From a virus: a DNA stretch of 64,000 bases. The translations under genes and the position numbers were made by a program. The DNA lies in IMG/VR virus record IMGVR_UViG_3300032268_001296, positions 1 through 64,000 of that record; one strand, 5' to 3'. The notes below the pieces were generated by a model. That model did not search any database, had not been told where the DNA came from, and saw only the letters and a list, made by a program, of their open reading frames with translations. Position 1 is the first letter of the stretch, and each line of letters begins with the position of its first letter. This document shows, piece by piece, positions 13,565-19,437 of this stretch.

Positions 13565-13635
13565 GATTGGTGGGTTCCAGATTCATAGCGCCGTCTTAGG
13601 CTACGTTCCTAAGTGCATTTTGATCCTTCCCCCAT
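13565..13635. other. Structured spacer, perhaps a decayed tRNA
   Basis: A perfect 6-bp hairpin CTTAGG/CCTAAG sits between tRNA-Gly and tRNA-Pro. Read on the + strand its loop CTACGTT would be an arginine ACG anticodon loop, but no T-arm or paired acceptor stem follows. Confidence 0.3.
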
Positions 13636-13644
13636 TAAAAAGAG

Positions 13645-13715
13645 TGCGGGATGAGAGAATCGAACTCTCGACTTCAGCTTGGAAGGCTATTGTTTTACCA
13701 TTAAACTAATCCCGC
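13645..13715 (-). tRNA. tRNA-Gly(UCC)
   Basis: Perfect acceptor GCGGGAT/ATCCCGC, D-stem GTTT/AAAC, anticodon loop CTTCCAA, T-arm GAGAGTTCGATTCTCTC, A73. Confidence 0.9.
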
Positions 13716-13722
13716 GAAATTG

Positions 13723-13792
13723 GTTGCTCGCCGTCTAGTTCTCACAGCACAGGCTATCCTGATCGCGACATGCAGGATTCCAGCGAGCATTG
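13723..13792. other. Structured spacer closed by a 7-bp stem
   Basis: TGCTCGC pairs with GCGAGCA around about 51 bases that hold ATCCTG/CAGGAT. Tempting as a tRNA but no T-arm or anticodon arm fits. Confidence 0.3.
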
Positions 13793-13796
13793 AAAG

Positions 13797-13825
13797 TAGG
13801 TCGTGAGGGAATCGAACCCCCGTTG
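13797..13825 (-). pseudogene. 3' remnant of a tRNA cut off by an HNH gene
   Basis: A T-arm GGGGGTTCGATTCCCTC and 3' acceptor ACGACCT with A73 remain; the 5' half is absent. The HNH gene begins 46 bases away on the other strand, so insertion of that gene probably removed the rest. Confidence 0.65.
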
Positions 13826-13856
13826 ATTTTTTTTTTGAACGATGTTGTATTCATTC

Positions 13857-13870
13857 GTGTAAATACTAAT
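13857..13870 (+). promoter_or_regulatory. GTGTAA late motif of the HNH gene
   Basis: GTGTAAATACTAAT then ATG, 14 bases. Confidence 0.55.
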
Positions 13871-14392
13871 ATGAAATGCTTACATTGTCAAGAAGAAACT
13901 AAAAATCCAAAATTTTGCTGTCGTACTTGTGCAGCGATATATAATAATAAAAAAAGTCCAAAAAGAAAATTAACTAGATTGTGTTCATGTTTAGACTGCA
14001 AAAACATAGTAAGAAACTATAGATCTTCTCTATGCGAGACTCACTATCAAGAGTATTTAAAATGTAAAAAAGATTCTATACTAGAGACTACGATAGGAGA
14101 ATATAGAGATAGAAACAAATTGCTTCATAGTTCATCAACTCATGCACACATAAGAGGATTAGCGAGAAGCTGGTTCAAAGAGTTAACAAAAAAACCATGT
14201 GCTGCTTGTGGTTATAATAAGCATGTTGAACTGTGCCATATTAAATCGATGGCTTCTTTTGCAGAAGATAGCTTAATTAAGGAAGTAAACAACAAAGACA
14301 ATATCGTTCAATTATGTCCAAATTGCCATTGGGAATTTGACAATGGTTTATTAAACAGAGAGCAGGGATGGCAGGACTCGAACCTGCATTGA
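13871..14392 (+). CDS. HNH homing-type endonuclease inserted in the tRNA array
   Basis: ATG 13871 (MKCLHCQEETKNPK) is chosen over earlier in-frame codons that would lie in tRNA sequence, and a late motif lies 14 bases before it. The 173-residue protein has an N-terminal zinc-ribbon-like Cys cluster (CLHCQ...CCRTC), a second Cys group (CSCLDC), and a C-terminal HNH-type core CAACGY...ELCHIKSMA...LCPNCHWEFDNG. Its 3' end reads into the 3' part of tRNA-Arg(UCU), where the stop lies. It sits opposite to the tRNA strand and next to a truncated tRNA, as expected for a mobile endonuclease. Confidence 0.8.
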   Translation: MKCLHCQEETKNPKFCCRTCAAIYNNKKSPKRKLTRLCSCLDCKNIVRNYRSSLCETHYQEYLKCKKDSILETTIGEYRDRNKLLHSSSTHAHIRGLARSWFKELTKKPCAACGYNKHVELCHIKSMASFAEDSLIKEVNNKDNIVQLCPNCHWEFDNGLLNREQGWQDSNLH

Positions 14393-14437
14393 TCCTTTAC
14401 GGTGCCACGCATTAGAAGTGCGTTCCGATACATCCCC
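14363..14437 (-). tRNA. tRNA-Arg(UCU) with reduced D-arm
   Basis: Acceptor GGGGATG/CATCCCT, anticodon stem ACGCA/TGCGT with loop CTTCTAA, T-arm GCAGGTTCGAGTCCTGC, G73. Only 7 bases separate acceptor and anticodon stem, so no normal D-arm can form, while the variable region is 19 bases; CGG before and CCG after the anticodon arm can pair. The HNH gene overlaps its 3' end. Confidence 0.75.
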
Positions 14438-14439
14438 AT

Positions 14440-14515
14440 TGAAATTGCACGGTCTTTTCTTTTACATCAGGCGACCGAAACCCTGATTGTCTTTCGGGTC
14501 TTTCCCGAATGAAGA
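14440..14515 (-). ncRNA. Spacer with a hairpin and an H-type pseudoknot
   Basis: On the minus strand: hairpin CGGG-AAAGA-CCCG, then ATCAGG/CCTGAT (6 bp) whose loop CGGTC pairs with downstream GACCG after an A-rich linker GTAAAAGAAAA. This is the form of a small ligand-binding or regulatory pseudoknot, placed between tRNA-Tyr and tRNA-Arg. No ORF. Confidence 0.45.
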
Positions 14516-14516
14516 G

Positions 14517-14598
14517 TGGGCAGTGCTGGACTCGAACCAGCGAACTCCGAAGAGGGGAGATTTACAGTCTCCTGCAATTGCCGCTATGCGAACTACCC
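14517..14598 (-). tRNA. tRNA-Tyr(GUA)
   Basis: Acceptor GGGTAGT/ACTGCCC, anticodon stem GGAGA/TCTCC with loop CTGTAAA, class II variable arm as in bacterial tyrosine tRNAs, T-arm GCTGGTTCGAGTCCAGC, A73. Confidence 0.92.
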
Positions 14599-14608
14599 GA
14601 AAAATATA

Positions 14609-14680
14609 TGGGTTGTTAGGGAATCGAACCCCAATCTTCTAGTTCGTAGCCAGATGTCCTATCCGTTGAACGAACAACCC
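14609..14680 (-). tRNA. tRNA-Arg(ACG)
   Basis: Perfect acceptor GGGTTGT/ACAACCC, anticodon stem TCTGG/CTAGA with loop CTACGAA, T-arm TGGGGTTCGATTCCCTA, A73. Confidence 0.9.
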
Positions 14681-14688
14681 AAAAAAGG

Positions 14689-14763
14689 TAGCGGGTGAGG
14701 CGCTCGAATCCTCCAGAAAAACAGCTTATGAGACTGCCGACTAACCATCTTGTCCTACCCGCT
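14689..14763 (-). tRNA. tRNA-Met(CAU)
   Basis: Perfect acceptor AGCGGGT/ACCCGCT, anticodon stem GCAGT/GCTGT with loop CTCATAA. The paired A1-U72 and lack of three G-C pairs in the anticodon stem argue against an initiator; elongator Met, or Ile if C34 becomes lysidine. The T-stem has an A53-G61 mismatch. Confidence 0.85.
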
Positions 14764-14776
14764 ATTAAAAATTTAG

Positions 14777-14850
14777 TACTCCATGCTGGGCTTGAACCAG
14801 CGACCCCGCCTTTATAAAAAACGCGCTCTGACCAACTGAGCTAATGGAGC
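14777..14850 (-). tRNA. tRNA-Ile(UAU)
   Basis: Acceptor GCTCCAT/ATGGAGT, D-stem GCTC/GAGC, anticodon stem CGTTT/AGGCG with loop TTTATAA (UAU, codon AUA), T-arm GCTGGTTCAAGCCCAGC, A73. UAU isoleucine tRNAs are uncommon in bacteria, which usually use a lysidine CAU tRNA. Confidence 0.87.
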
Positions 14851-14861
14851 GTGTATACATA

Positions 14862-14933
14862 TACTCCCACGGAGAATCGAACTCCGATTTGTAGGTTGAA
14901 AACCTAATGTCCTAACCGTTAGACGATGAGAGC
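14862..14933 (-). tRNA. tRNA-Glu(UUC)
   Basis: Acceptor GCTCTCA/TGGGAGT, D-loop AACGGTTA, anticodon loop TTTTCAA, T-arm CGGAGTTCGATTCTCCG, A73. First tRNA after the array promoter. Confidence 0.9.
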
Positions 14934-15029
14934 GTTTCTTGAAAATGAAATGTAAAAGATCTATTTGAACAACCGCGCTTTCGGGTTGCTATCAGTCAGT
15001 GGCGGCTCGCCGTCGCTGATGATGTAGTA
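14934..15029 (-). other. Structured 5' leader of the tRNA array transcript
   Basis: No ORF. Between the promoter and tRNA-Glu the transcript would hold ATCAG/CTGAT enclosing GGCG-AGC-CGCC, and CAACC/GGTTG around CGAAAGCGC. Probably a processing or stability element. Confidence 0.4.
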
Positions 15030-15058
15030 ACAGTATCACACGACAACCGATTTGTCAA
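15030..15058 (-). promoter_or_regulatory. Sigma70-like promoter of the tRNA array
   Basis: TTGACA-N17-TACTGT on the minus strand, upstream of tRNA-Glu. Confidence 0.75.
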
Positions 15059-15076
15059 CCACTCTTTTACAATTTC

Positions 15077-15163
15077 TCAGATTTTTTCTCCAAGCTTCGC
15101 AGCTTCAACCTCGGCCAATCTAAAACGCCGTACGCTTGGGCGTTTCAGGCACTCCCTCGTCAT
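15077..15163 (-). CDS. Possible small basic protein (28 aa)
   Basis: ATG 15163 to TGA 15077, starting MTRECLKRPSVRRFRLAEVE. AAAGG 5-9 bases before the ATG is one of few Shine-Dalgarno-like sites in the window. It is more GC-rich than its surroundings and lies just past the spanin terminators. Coding is uncertain. Confidence 0.35.
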   Translation of the reverse strand: MTRECLKRPSVRRFRLAEVEAAKLGEKI

Positions 15164-15192
15164 GAGCCTTTGTTCTGTATTTAAAACATAAA

Positions 15193-15215
15193 AAACCCAG
15201 CTTTTGGCTGGGTTT
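15193..15215 (-). terminator. Intrinsic terminator
   Basis: AAACCCAGC-TTTTG-GCTGGGTTT with a T-run on the minus strand. Confidence 0.85.
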
Positions 15216-15251
15216 AGAGAAAAGAAAACATTTAAACCCAAAAACAAATCA

Positions 15252-15282
15252 ACAAGCCACTCCGAAAAACGGCTTGGCTTGT
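15252..15282 (-). terminator. Intrinsic terminator after the spanin genes
   Basis: 8-bp stem ACAAGCCA/TGGCTTGT with inner CCG/CGG and a T-rich tail on the minus strand; lies 67 bases past the spanin stop. Confidence 0.7.
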
Positions 15283-15348
15283 CTCAATGAATTTGGCGAA
15301 TATTTACTCACTAAAATATAATACACATAAAATACACAAAATCAAATT

Positions 15349-15633
15349 TTATTTGTAATAAATTTCTCTTTCCAATTTTCGAAAGCGAGCATCAGAATGC
15401 CAAACTTCATCTGCTTGAGGAGAATACACTCCATCAAGAGTTTGAATCTTTTGATCTTTCTGAAGCCTTAGAGTAGAAGGTTGATAAATGTTCAAGTTCT
15501 GATTTTTCTCGTCGGAGTTCAAGGCGCAAGATGTCTGCGCGATCAGAAGAATTGCTATCGCCGCGAGAGCGCAGTTTTTCAATTTCTTCAATAATTTCGT
15601 TTTGACGTTGTTTTGATTTTTCTCTAATTTCAT
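15349..15633 (-). CDS. Outer-membrane spanin-like lipoprotein (Rz1-like)
   Basis: The 94-residue protein has a basic N-terminus, hydrophobic core (about 20-35) and a lipobox-like AQTSC, the signal of an outer membrane lipoprotein although Q at -3 is unusual. After it comes a linker and the segment DGVYSPQADEVWHSDARFRKLE, which I recognise from phage Rz1-like lysis lipoproteins. It begins inside the upstream gene in another frame and overlaps it by 200 bases, the classic Rz/Rz1 layout. Spanins join inner and outer membranes in the last step of lysis of Gram-negative hosts. Confidence 0.7.
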   Translation of the reverse strand: MKLEKNQNNVKTKLLKKLKNCALAAIAILLIAQTSCALNSDEKNQNLNIYQPSTLRLQKDQKIQTLDGVYSPQADEVWHSDARFRKLEREIYYK

Positions 15634-15703
15634 AATAAAATAATTTGTTTTTTAAAGATAAAAATAACTCTAAAGATTTAATCAATGAATGCAATATGCT
15701 CAT
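15434..15703 (-). CDS. Inner-membrane spanin-like protein (Rz-like)
   Basis: The 89-residue protein has an N-terminal amphipathic or hydrophobic stretch (about 3-24) and a long charged coiled coil (about 27-80: EKSKQRQNEIIEEIEKLRSR ... RREKSELEHL), as in i-spanins that span the periplasm. The o-spanin-like lipoprotein gene starts within it in a second frame. The membrane segment is weaker than in typical Rz proteins, so anchoring is not certain. Confidence 0.6.
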   Translation of the reverse strand: MSILHSLIKSLELFLSLKNKLFYYEIREKSKQRQNEIIEEIEKLRSRGDSNSSDRADILRLELRREKSELEHLSTFYSKASERSKDSNS

Positions 15704-15709
15704 AATCTT

Positions 15710-16273
15710 TTATAAAAAAGATTCCCATTCTTTTCTAACTTTATTTACATTAAATATGAAAGACGGAATTGATGGTGCTTGAGGCACATTTCCATTAATA
15801 TCATACCAAGGAGTATAAGATCCCTTTTTGCAATTACAAGAACGACAAGCGAGAACTCTATTCGAGTGATCGTCTGTGCCACCTTTGCTTCGAGGATGAA
15901 TATGATCGATTGTTAAATCAGAAATATTCTTCTTTGTAAAACAATACTGACAAACATAGCCGTGGATTTTAGCTAGCTCATAAACAGTGAGCTTTTTTCT
16001 TTTAGGCTTAGTGAAGTATTTGCTTGTTACAACAAGCAGTGTTGGAATTGGCCAAACGGCTTTTGCGCTACGAAGAACAGGTTGATCTTCATAAAACTCT
16101 GCATGCTCATTCCAAGCTTCTAGCGAATGGAAAAGATTACTATTTTTATCGAGAGCTGTAACGTTATCTTTGAGCAGATGCAAAAAAGCATCTTTAGCAG
16201 TAATCGTAGCAATTGGTTGCCACGCGCTATTCAACAATAAGGTTGTTTTAAAATCTGAATCTACTACATTCAT
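15710..16273 (-). CDS. HNH endonuclease
   Basis: 187 residues. An N-terminal beta-rich region (LLLNSAWQPIATITAKDAF) is followed by the HNH core: CQYCFTK (zinc Cys pair, about 109-115), LTIDHIHPRSKGG (about 119-131) and RVLACRSCNCKKG (about 137-149). This architecture is common in phages and bacteria as a standalone HNH protein with suspected nicking, packaging or homing role. It lies 6 bases after the start of the spanin gene and overlaps no tRNA, so it may serve the phage cycle rather than homing. Confidence 0.8.
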   Translation of the reverse strand: MNVVDSDFKTTLLLNSAWQPIATITAKDAFLHLLKDNVTALDKNSNLFHSLEAWNEHAEFYEDQPVLRSAKAVWPIPTLLVVTSKYFTKPKRKKLTVYELAKIHGYVCQYCFTKKNISDLTIDHIHPRSKGGTDDHSNRVLACRSCNCKKGSYTPWYDINGNVPQAPSIPSFIFNVNKVRKEWESFL

Positions 16274-16279
16274 TTTAAT

Positions 16280-16936
16280 TTAAATTTTAAGACAGTCCGC
16301 GCAAGACAATTCACCAGCATCATAGTAAGTTTTTTCAGACTTTGGATACTTGCTTGCTACTTCATATGTCAGTTTTTCGCGCATTGATTTCTTTTGATTT
16401 TTAGATCCCACGAAATAAAAATATCGATGCTTTTGAGAGGGTTTAATTTTTGAGATGTTGTTTTCCTTTGCCCATTCGCTGGGATTAGTGATTTTATACT
16501 TGTCGCGAATAGTCATTGCGTGAGTTGGAATACCATCAATCACATAAAGACTGTCATGAGATACTGTAGCTCCAGTATACAACCAGTTTGTTGCTTGATA
16601 AACAATTCCACTGTGTCCAAAAGCAGAGTCAGCGTAACTAACAATTGCGCACGGTTTTTCTTTTAGCATTTCGATTGCCCGACTAATCAAAAAAGAAGCT
16701 GCATTTTTATGTCCAGAATCAACAACCAATCTTGTTAGCTCGTAAAGCCTAAAGTTCCTATCTTTAAAAGAGTACTTTTGGATAGGAGCAGAAGGTTGAC
16801 CAAAGCAACAAACTCCAATTAGAACATCATTCTTAAAAAGTCCAAATCCTTCCCAAAAGATACCCAATCGTCGTGAGTAATGTTTTTGAGAAACAATAGA
16901 ATTTGCAACTTCTTTAGTGATTTTTTTGACAATCAT
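16280..16936 (-). CDS. Mom-like adenine DNA modification protein (GNAT fold)
   Basis: 218 residues with the landmarks of phage Mom-type proteins: KHYSRRLG near the N-terminus, IGVCCFGQPSAP (about 41-52), LYELTRLVVDSGHKNAASF (about 65-83), AIVSYADSAFGHSGIVYQATNW (about 98-119). Mu Mom converts adenine in DNA to a carbamoylmethyl derivative and blocks host restriction. A Cys pair (SCADC) is at the C-terminus. The gene lies beside an HNH nuclease, right after the terminator of the genes upstream. Family call is by pattern; the exact base product is unknown. Confidence 0.7.
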   Translation of the reverse strand: MIVKKITKEVANSIVSQKHYSRRLGIFWEGFGLFKNDVLIGVCCFGQPSAPIQKYSFKDRNFRLYELTRLVVDSGHKNAASFLISRAIEMLKEKPCAIVSYADSAFGHSGIVYQATNWLYTGATVSHDSLYVIDGIPTHAMTIRDKYKITNPSEWAKENNISKIKPSQKHRYFYFVGSKNQKKSMREKLTYEVASKYPKSEKTYYDAGELSCADCLKI

Positions 16937-16942
16937 GATTTT

Positions 16943-16976
16943 GAAAACTCCCAGCCAAAATTAATCAGCTGGGAGT
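16943..16976 (-). terminator. Intrinsic terminator before the Mom-like gene
   Basis: ACTCCCAGC/GCTGGGAGT with an 12-base loop, then TTTTC on the minus strand; ends the 17 kb operon just before the next ATG. Confidence 0.8.
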
Positions 16977-16983
16977 CTATTTG

Positions 16984-17268
16984 TTAGTCGATATTAACAT
17001 CAAGAACCAACTCCGAAATCTTTTCACAACGAGATTCAATCTCGTTCGACTTCATGAATTTAGAAGAAGATTTCAAAGATTCAATAGTTGAATAGCACTC
17101 TTTGTAAAGAGAATTTTGCTCAAAAACTTTCTTTGTAAGATGATCGTAAATTCCAAATGGCATTACTTCATATCGATCTTCGAAATCAATACAGCACTCA
17201 ATTGGATGTCGCAGGGTATTTCCAACTGCGTATCGGAAAATATCGTGTTTGTTAATAGCAATCTTCAC
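16984..17268 (-). CDS. Hypothetical protein (94 aa)
   Basis: Starts MKIAINKHDIFRYAVGNTLRHP and ends in an acidic LVLDVNID. The start overlaps the stop of the upstream 66-residue gene by 4 bases, so the two are coupled. No motif recognised; soluble, mixed alpha/beta. Confidence 0.6.
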   Translation of the reverse strand: MKIAINKHDIFRYAVGNTLRHPIECCIDFEDRYEVMPFGIYDHLTKKVFEQNSLYKECYSTIESLKSSSKFMKSNEIESRCEKISELVLDVNID

Positions 17269-17465
17269 TTTGCCCGAAGATCAAAGATAACCTTTTGAGA
17301 AACTTCCTTTTCATTTTCAAGAAGCACTTCTACAACGTAACCATTGACACGCTTCGCACAATCAGAAGCCCAATTAACAGAACCCTTAAGCTTGTCGCTG
17401 TAGGTTTGCTGATGGTTGTTCTTTGCGTCGAAAACGCGATACTTGATTTCCTTGTTGTTTTGCAT
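17265..17465 (-). CDS. Hypothetical protein (66 aa)
   Basis: Starts MQNNKEIKYRVFDAKNN. Basic beta-rich small protein with a DCAKRVNGYVVEV segment, no family recognised. Unlike most genes here it seems to have a real leader of about 35 bases made of repeated ACAAA-type strings, with a promoter above it. Confidence 0.6.
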   Translation of the reverse strand: MQNNKEIKYRVFDAKNNHQQTYSDKLKGSVNWASDCAKRVNGYVVEVLLENEKEVSQKVIFDLRAK

Positions 17466-17507
17466 TTTTGTTTGTTTGTTCTGTTGTTTGTTTTTCTTTG
17501 TAGAATG

Positions 17508-17536
17508 AGCTTAAAGTAGGTTGTTCATATTGTCAA
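17508..17536 (-). promoter_or_regulatory. Sigma70-like promoter with A/C-rich leader
   Basis: TTGACA-N17-TAAGCT on the minus strand, about 42 bases before the 17465 start; the -10 is weak. The leader has no Shine-Dalgarno. Confidence 0.5.
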
Positions 17537-17787
17537 TCAGATTTTCCAGACTGGCAGAGAAATTCGAAGGCAATTTTCCCGAGGTATTCATCGTTTGTGA
17601 TAAAACCTTCTATAAAAATAGAATTTTTATTCGAAATCGAACAGCTTTTAAATTCAAAAAAATATTTTTTGTTTTGGTGAATAAATTCGTATTGATTTTC
17701 TCCAGTAGACTCGAAATCAAGATCAATTTCTTCGCCAAGATTAAAATGCTCCAAATTTGGTGTTTTTCCTACTACTTTAGTTTTCAT
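17533..17787 (-). CDS. Hypothetical protein (84 aa)
   Basis: Acidic, beta-rich protein starting MKTKVVGKTPNLEHF. It shares one base with the stop codon of the sulfotransferase gene above, so the two are probably co-translated. No family recognised. Confidence 0.55.
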   Translation of the reverse strand: MKTKVVGKTPNLEHFNLGEEIDLDFESTGENQYEFIHQNKKYFFEFKSCSISNKNSIFIEGFITNDEYLGKIAFEFLCQSGKSD

Positions 17788-18452
17788 TAAAATGTATATT
17801 TAAAATTTTCTATATCTTGTTTGTAAAGCTGAGAAACAAAAGTTTTTGAGCTTTCATTATAATAAGATTTATAATGGTTATGATCTGAAGAATTTTTATG
17901 AGGAAGATCTTTGGAAATGTGAACAGCTCCAATCTCTTCAATCATATTTGAAAAATCTTCTTTCAAGTTTTCGAATTTAAGAATCTTATTTACGTCAAAA
18001 GCTCCAGCAGTCCATTCTGATTGATTTTGAATTGGAAAGAAATAAGGATCATTTTCTTCTTTTTTGATTTCACAGATTTTACAAAACTCCTCAAACGAAG
18101 GTTCTTTTTCCAAGCCAAAAAGCTTCCATAGTTGATGTTTAATCGAAAACGAATACATGGAAACAAATCTGTCCCACGGATTCCTTACGACAGCAAAAGA
18201 AAAGTAGTTTTTTGGATTTGCTGGTAGGATGCTTTTTATTTCGTTTGGTTTCGCATGAGTTGGATCAAAAAAGTTTTTATAGAGAGGGCTTTTTAAATTC
18301 TTTAAAAAATTATCTTGATATTTGTTTACAAGATTATAAGCTCCAAGATGATCGTATATGGAAGTGCTGGCGTTTTTTGGAATTCTAACAAAAATCAAAT
18401 GAAGCACCCATTTTTTTTCAAATGATGGAATAAATGATAACTCTGGATTCAT
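17787..18452 (-). CDS. Sulfotransferase family protein
   Basis: 221 residues with a PAPS-binding 5' loop RIPKNASTS (residues 23-31) and the 3' phosphate-binding segment VVRNPWDRFVSMY (88-100), the two signatures of Sulfotransfer_2-type enzymes, which move sulfate from PAPS to sugars or other hydroxyls. No membrane segment. It lies between the nuclease-like gene and small unknown genes. With the phage's own glycan genes it may sulfate a sugar on the virion or the cell surface; the acceptor is unknown. Confidence 0.8.
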   Translation of the reverse strand: MNPELSFIPSFEKKWVLHLIFVRIPKNASTSIYDHLGAYNLVNKYQDNFLKNLKSPLYKNFFDPTHAKPNEIKSILPANPKNYFSFAVVRNPWDRFVSMYSFSIKHQLWKLFGLEKEPSFEEFCKICEIKKEENDPYFFPIQNQSEWTAGAFDVNKILKFENLKEDFSNMIEEIGAVHISKDLPHKNSSDHNHYKSYYNESSKTFVSQLYKQDIENFKYTF

Positions 18453-18970
18453 TTAGAAAGTAGAGAGTATTTTACATTAGATATAATGTCGCTCATTTTG
18501 ATAAGAGAGAGAACATCTTCTCGGTTGCGACGTTGATATCCAGTATAAAGAGGCATTTTTACATCGACATTCATTTTTGTCAAATCGCAAAGTCTTTCAC
18601 AAAGACGAGCTAGAAGCTTTCTCTCAACAAGCAAGAAATCATTCTCTCTTTCAAAAGCCAAGAGATCTGCCGCTCCATACAGCCAACCCCTTTTTCCTTG
18701 AACATTCTTGAACTCGATCCAAACAAGATCATCGTTAACTGACGAATCGGACCTCTTAACCTTCTTGCGAGACTTCACTTCAACACTCATCTCAAGTTCT
18801 TTTGAAGTGCTGAGATTGATGTGGAAATCGATATGGCGGAATTCGTCTTTCGCCTCAGATTTCCTTATCGCAAGTCCAGCTTTCTTTGCGGCAGAAACAA
18901 AAGATGATTCTGCGTTTGCTCCCAAATTAAAAGAAGCGCCGTCTTTGTCGTATTTATTTCTATAAGCCAT
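18449..18970 (-). CDS. PD-(D/E)XK nuclease-like protein
   Basis: The start is ATG 18970 (MAYRNKYDKDG) because a -10 box overlaps the earlier in-frame ATG at 18982. The 173-residue protein has HIDFHINLS...LEMSVEVKSRKK, a D-x(n)-E-x-K core (Glu and Lys in EVKSRK) of PD-(D/E)XK enzymes, followed by WIEFKNVQGKRGWLYGAADLLAF. Many phages encode such a protein as a suspected resolvase or nuclease. Target unknown. Confidence 0.6.
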   Translation of the reverse strand: MAYRNKYDKDGASFNLGANAESSFVSAAKKAGLAIRKSEAKDEFRHIDFHINLSTSKELEMSVEVKSRKKVKRSDSSVNDDLVWIEFKNVQGKRGWLYGAADLLAFERENDFLLVERKLLARLCERLCDLTKMNVDVKMPLYTGYQRRNREDVLSLIKMSDIISNVKYSLLSK

Positions 18971-19404
18971 TATGTATTCCATAATACGCAGATTTTCTCA
19001 TTGTCAAGATTAATTTCTGCATTCTTATCTCTTTGTTTAATCAAACGAAGAAATTTTTCTTTTTTGTATTCACGTTGTATTTCTGTGTAAAACTTTTTTA
19101 TTTTCTTGTTTTTGTTTTTCAAGAATGCTCGAAACTCTTCGAAATCAGAAATAACTTTGAACGGCAATCCAATTATGAATTGAACAATTGCTGTTTCATT
19201 CTCAAACGAAATAGCAACGAAAAAACCTTTTCGTATGTAAACGTAGCAATTTTCTAACAGAAAATCTATATACTCATTTATTTTGAATATGGATAAAGAC
19301 ATTGATGGCATTTGACAGAATGGATAAGGTTTTGATTTCAAAAAAAAGTTAACTAGATTTTTTCTTTCTGATTGTTCTAATGTTTTTATTAGCGTAAAGT
19401 TCAT
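18970..19404 (-). CDS. Hypothetical protein (144 aa)
   Basis: Basic, Lys- and Phe-rich protein with a long helix KNKNKKIKKFYTEIQREYKK. A SCREENED search of its motifs by eye gives no family. TATAAT lies 11 bases before the ATG, so its message would have a very short leader. It diverges from the tail operon. Confidence 0.5.
   Translation of the reverse strand: MNFTLIKTLEQSERKNLVNFFLKSKPYPFCQMPSMSLSIFKINEYIDFLLENCYVYIRKGFFVAISFENETAIVQFIIGLPFKVISDFEEFRAFLKNKNKKIKKFYTEIQREYKKEKFLRLIKQRDKNAEINLDNEKICVLWNT
18981..19007 (-). promoter_or_regulatory. Sigma70-like promoter of the 18970 gene
   Basis: TTGACA-N15-TATTAT, with 10 bases to the second ATG. Confidence 0.55.
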
Positions 19405-19423
19405 GATAAATCTTTATTATAAT

Positions 19424-19437
19424 GTGTAAAATAGCTC
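19424..19437 (+). promoter_or_regulatory. GTGTAA late motif of the tail tip operon
   Basis: GTGTAAAATAGCTC then ATG, 14 bases. It is the only candidate promoter for the L-K-I-J genes. Confidence 0.65.

Noticed and set aside
13588-13612. A + strand tRNA-Arg(ACG) from the loop CTACGTT
   Set aside because: No T-arm and no paired acceptor stem at tRNA distance.
13723-15025. Shared short string GACGGCG in several tRNA spacers and the intron as a repeat family
   Set aside because: Only 7 bases agree and the surroundings fold differently; chance similarity is likely.
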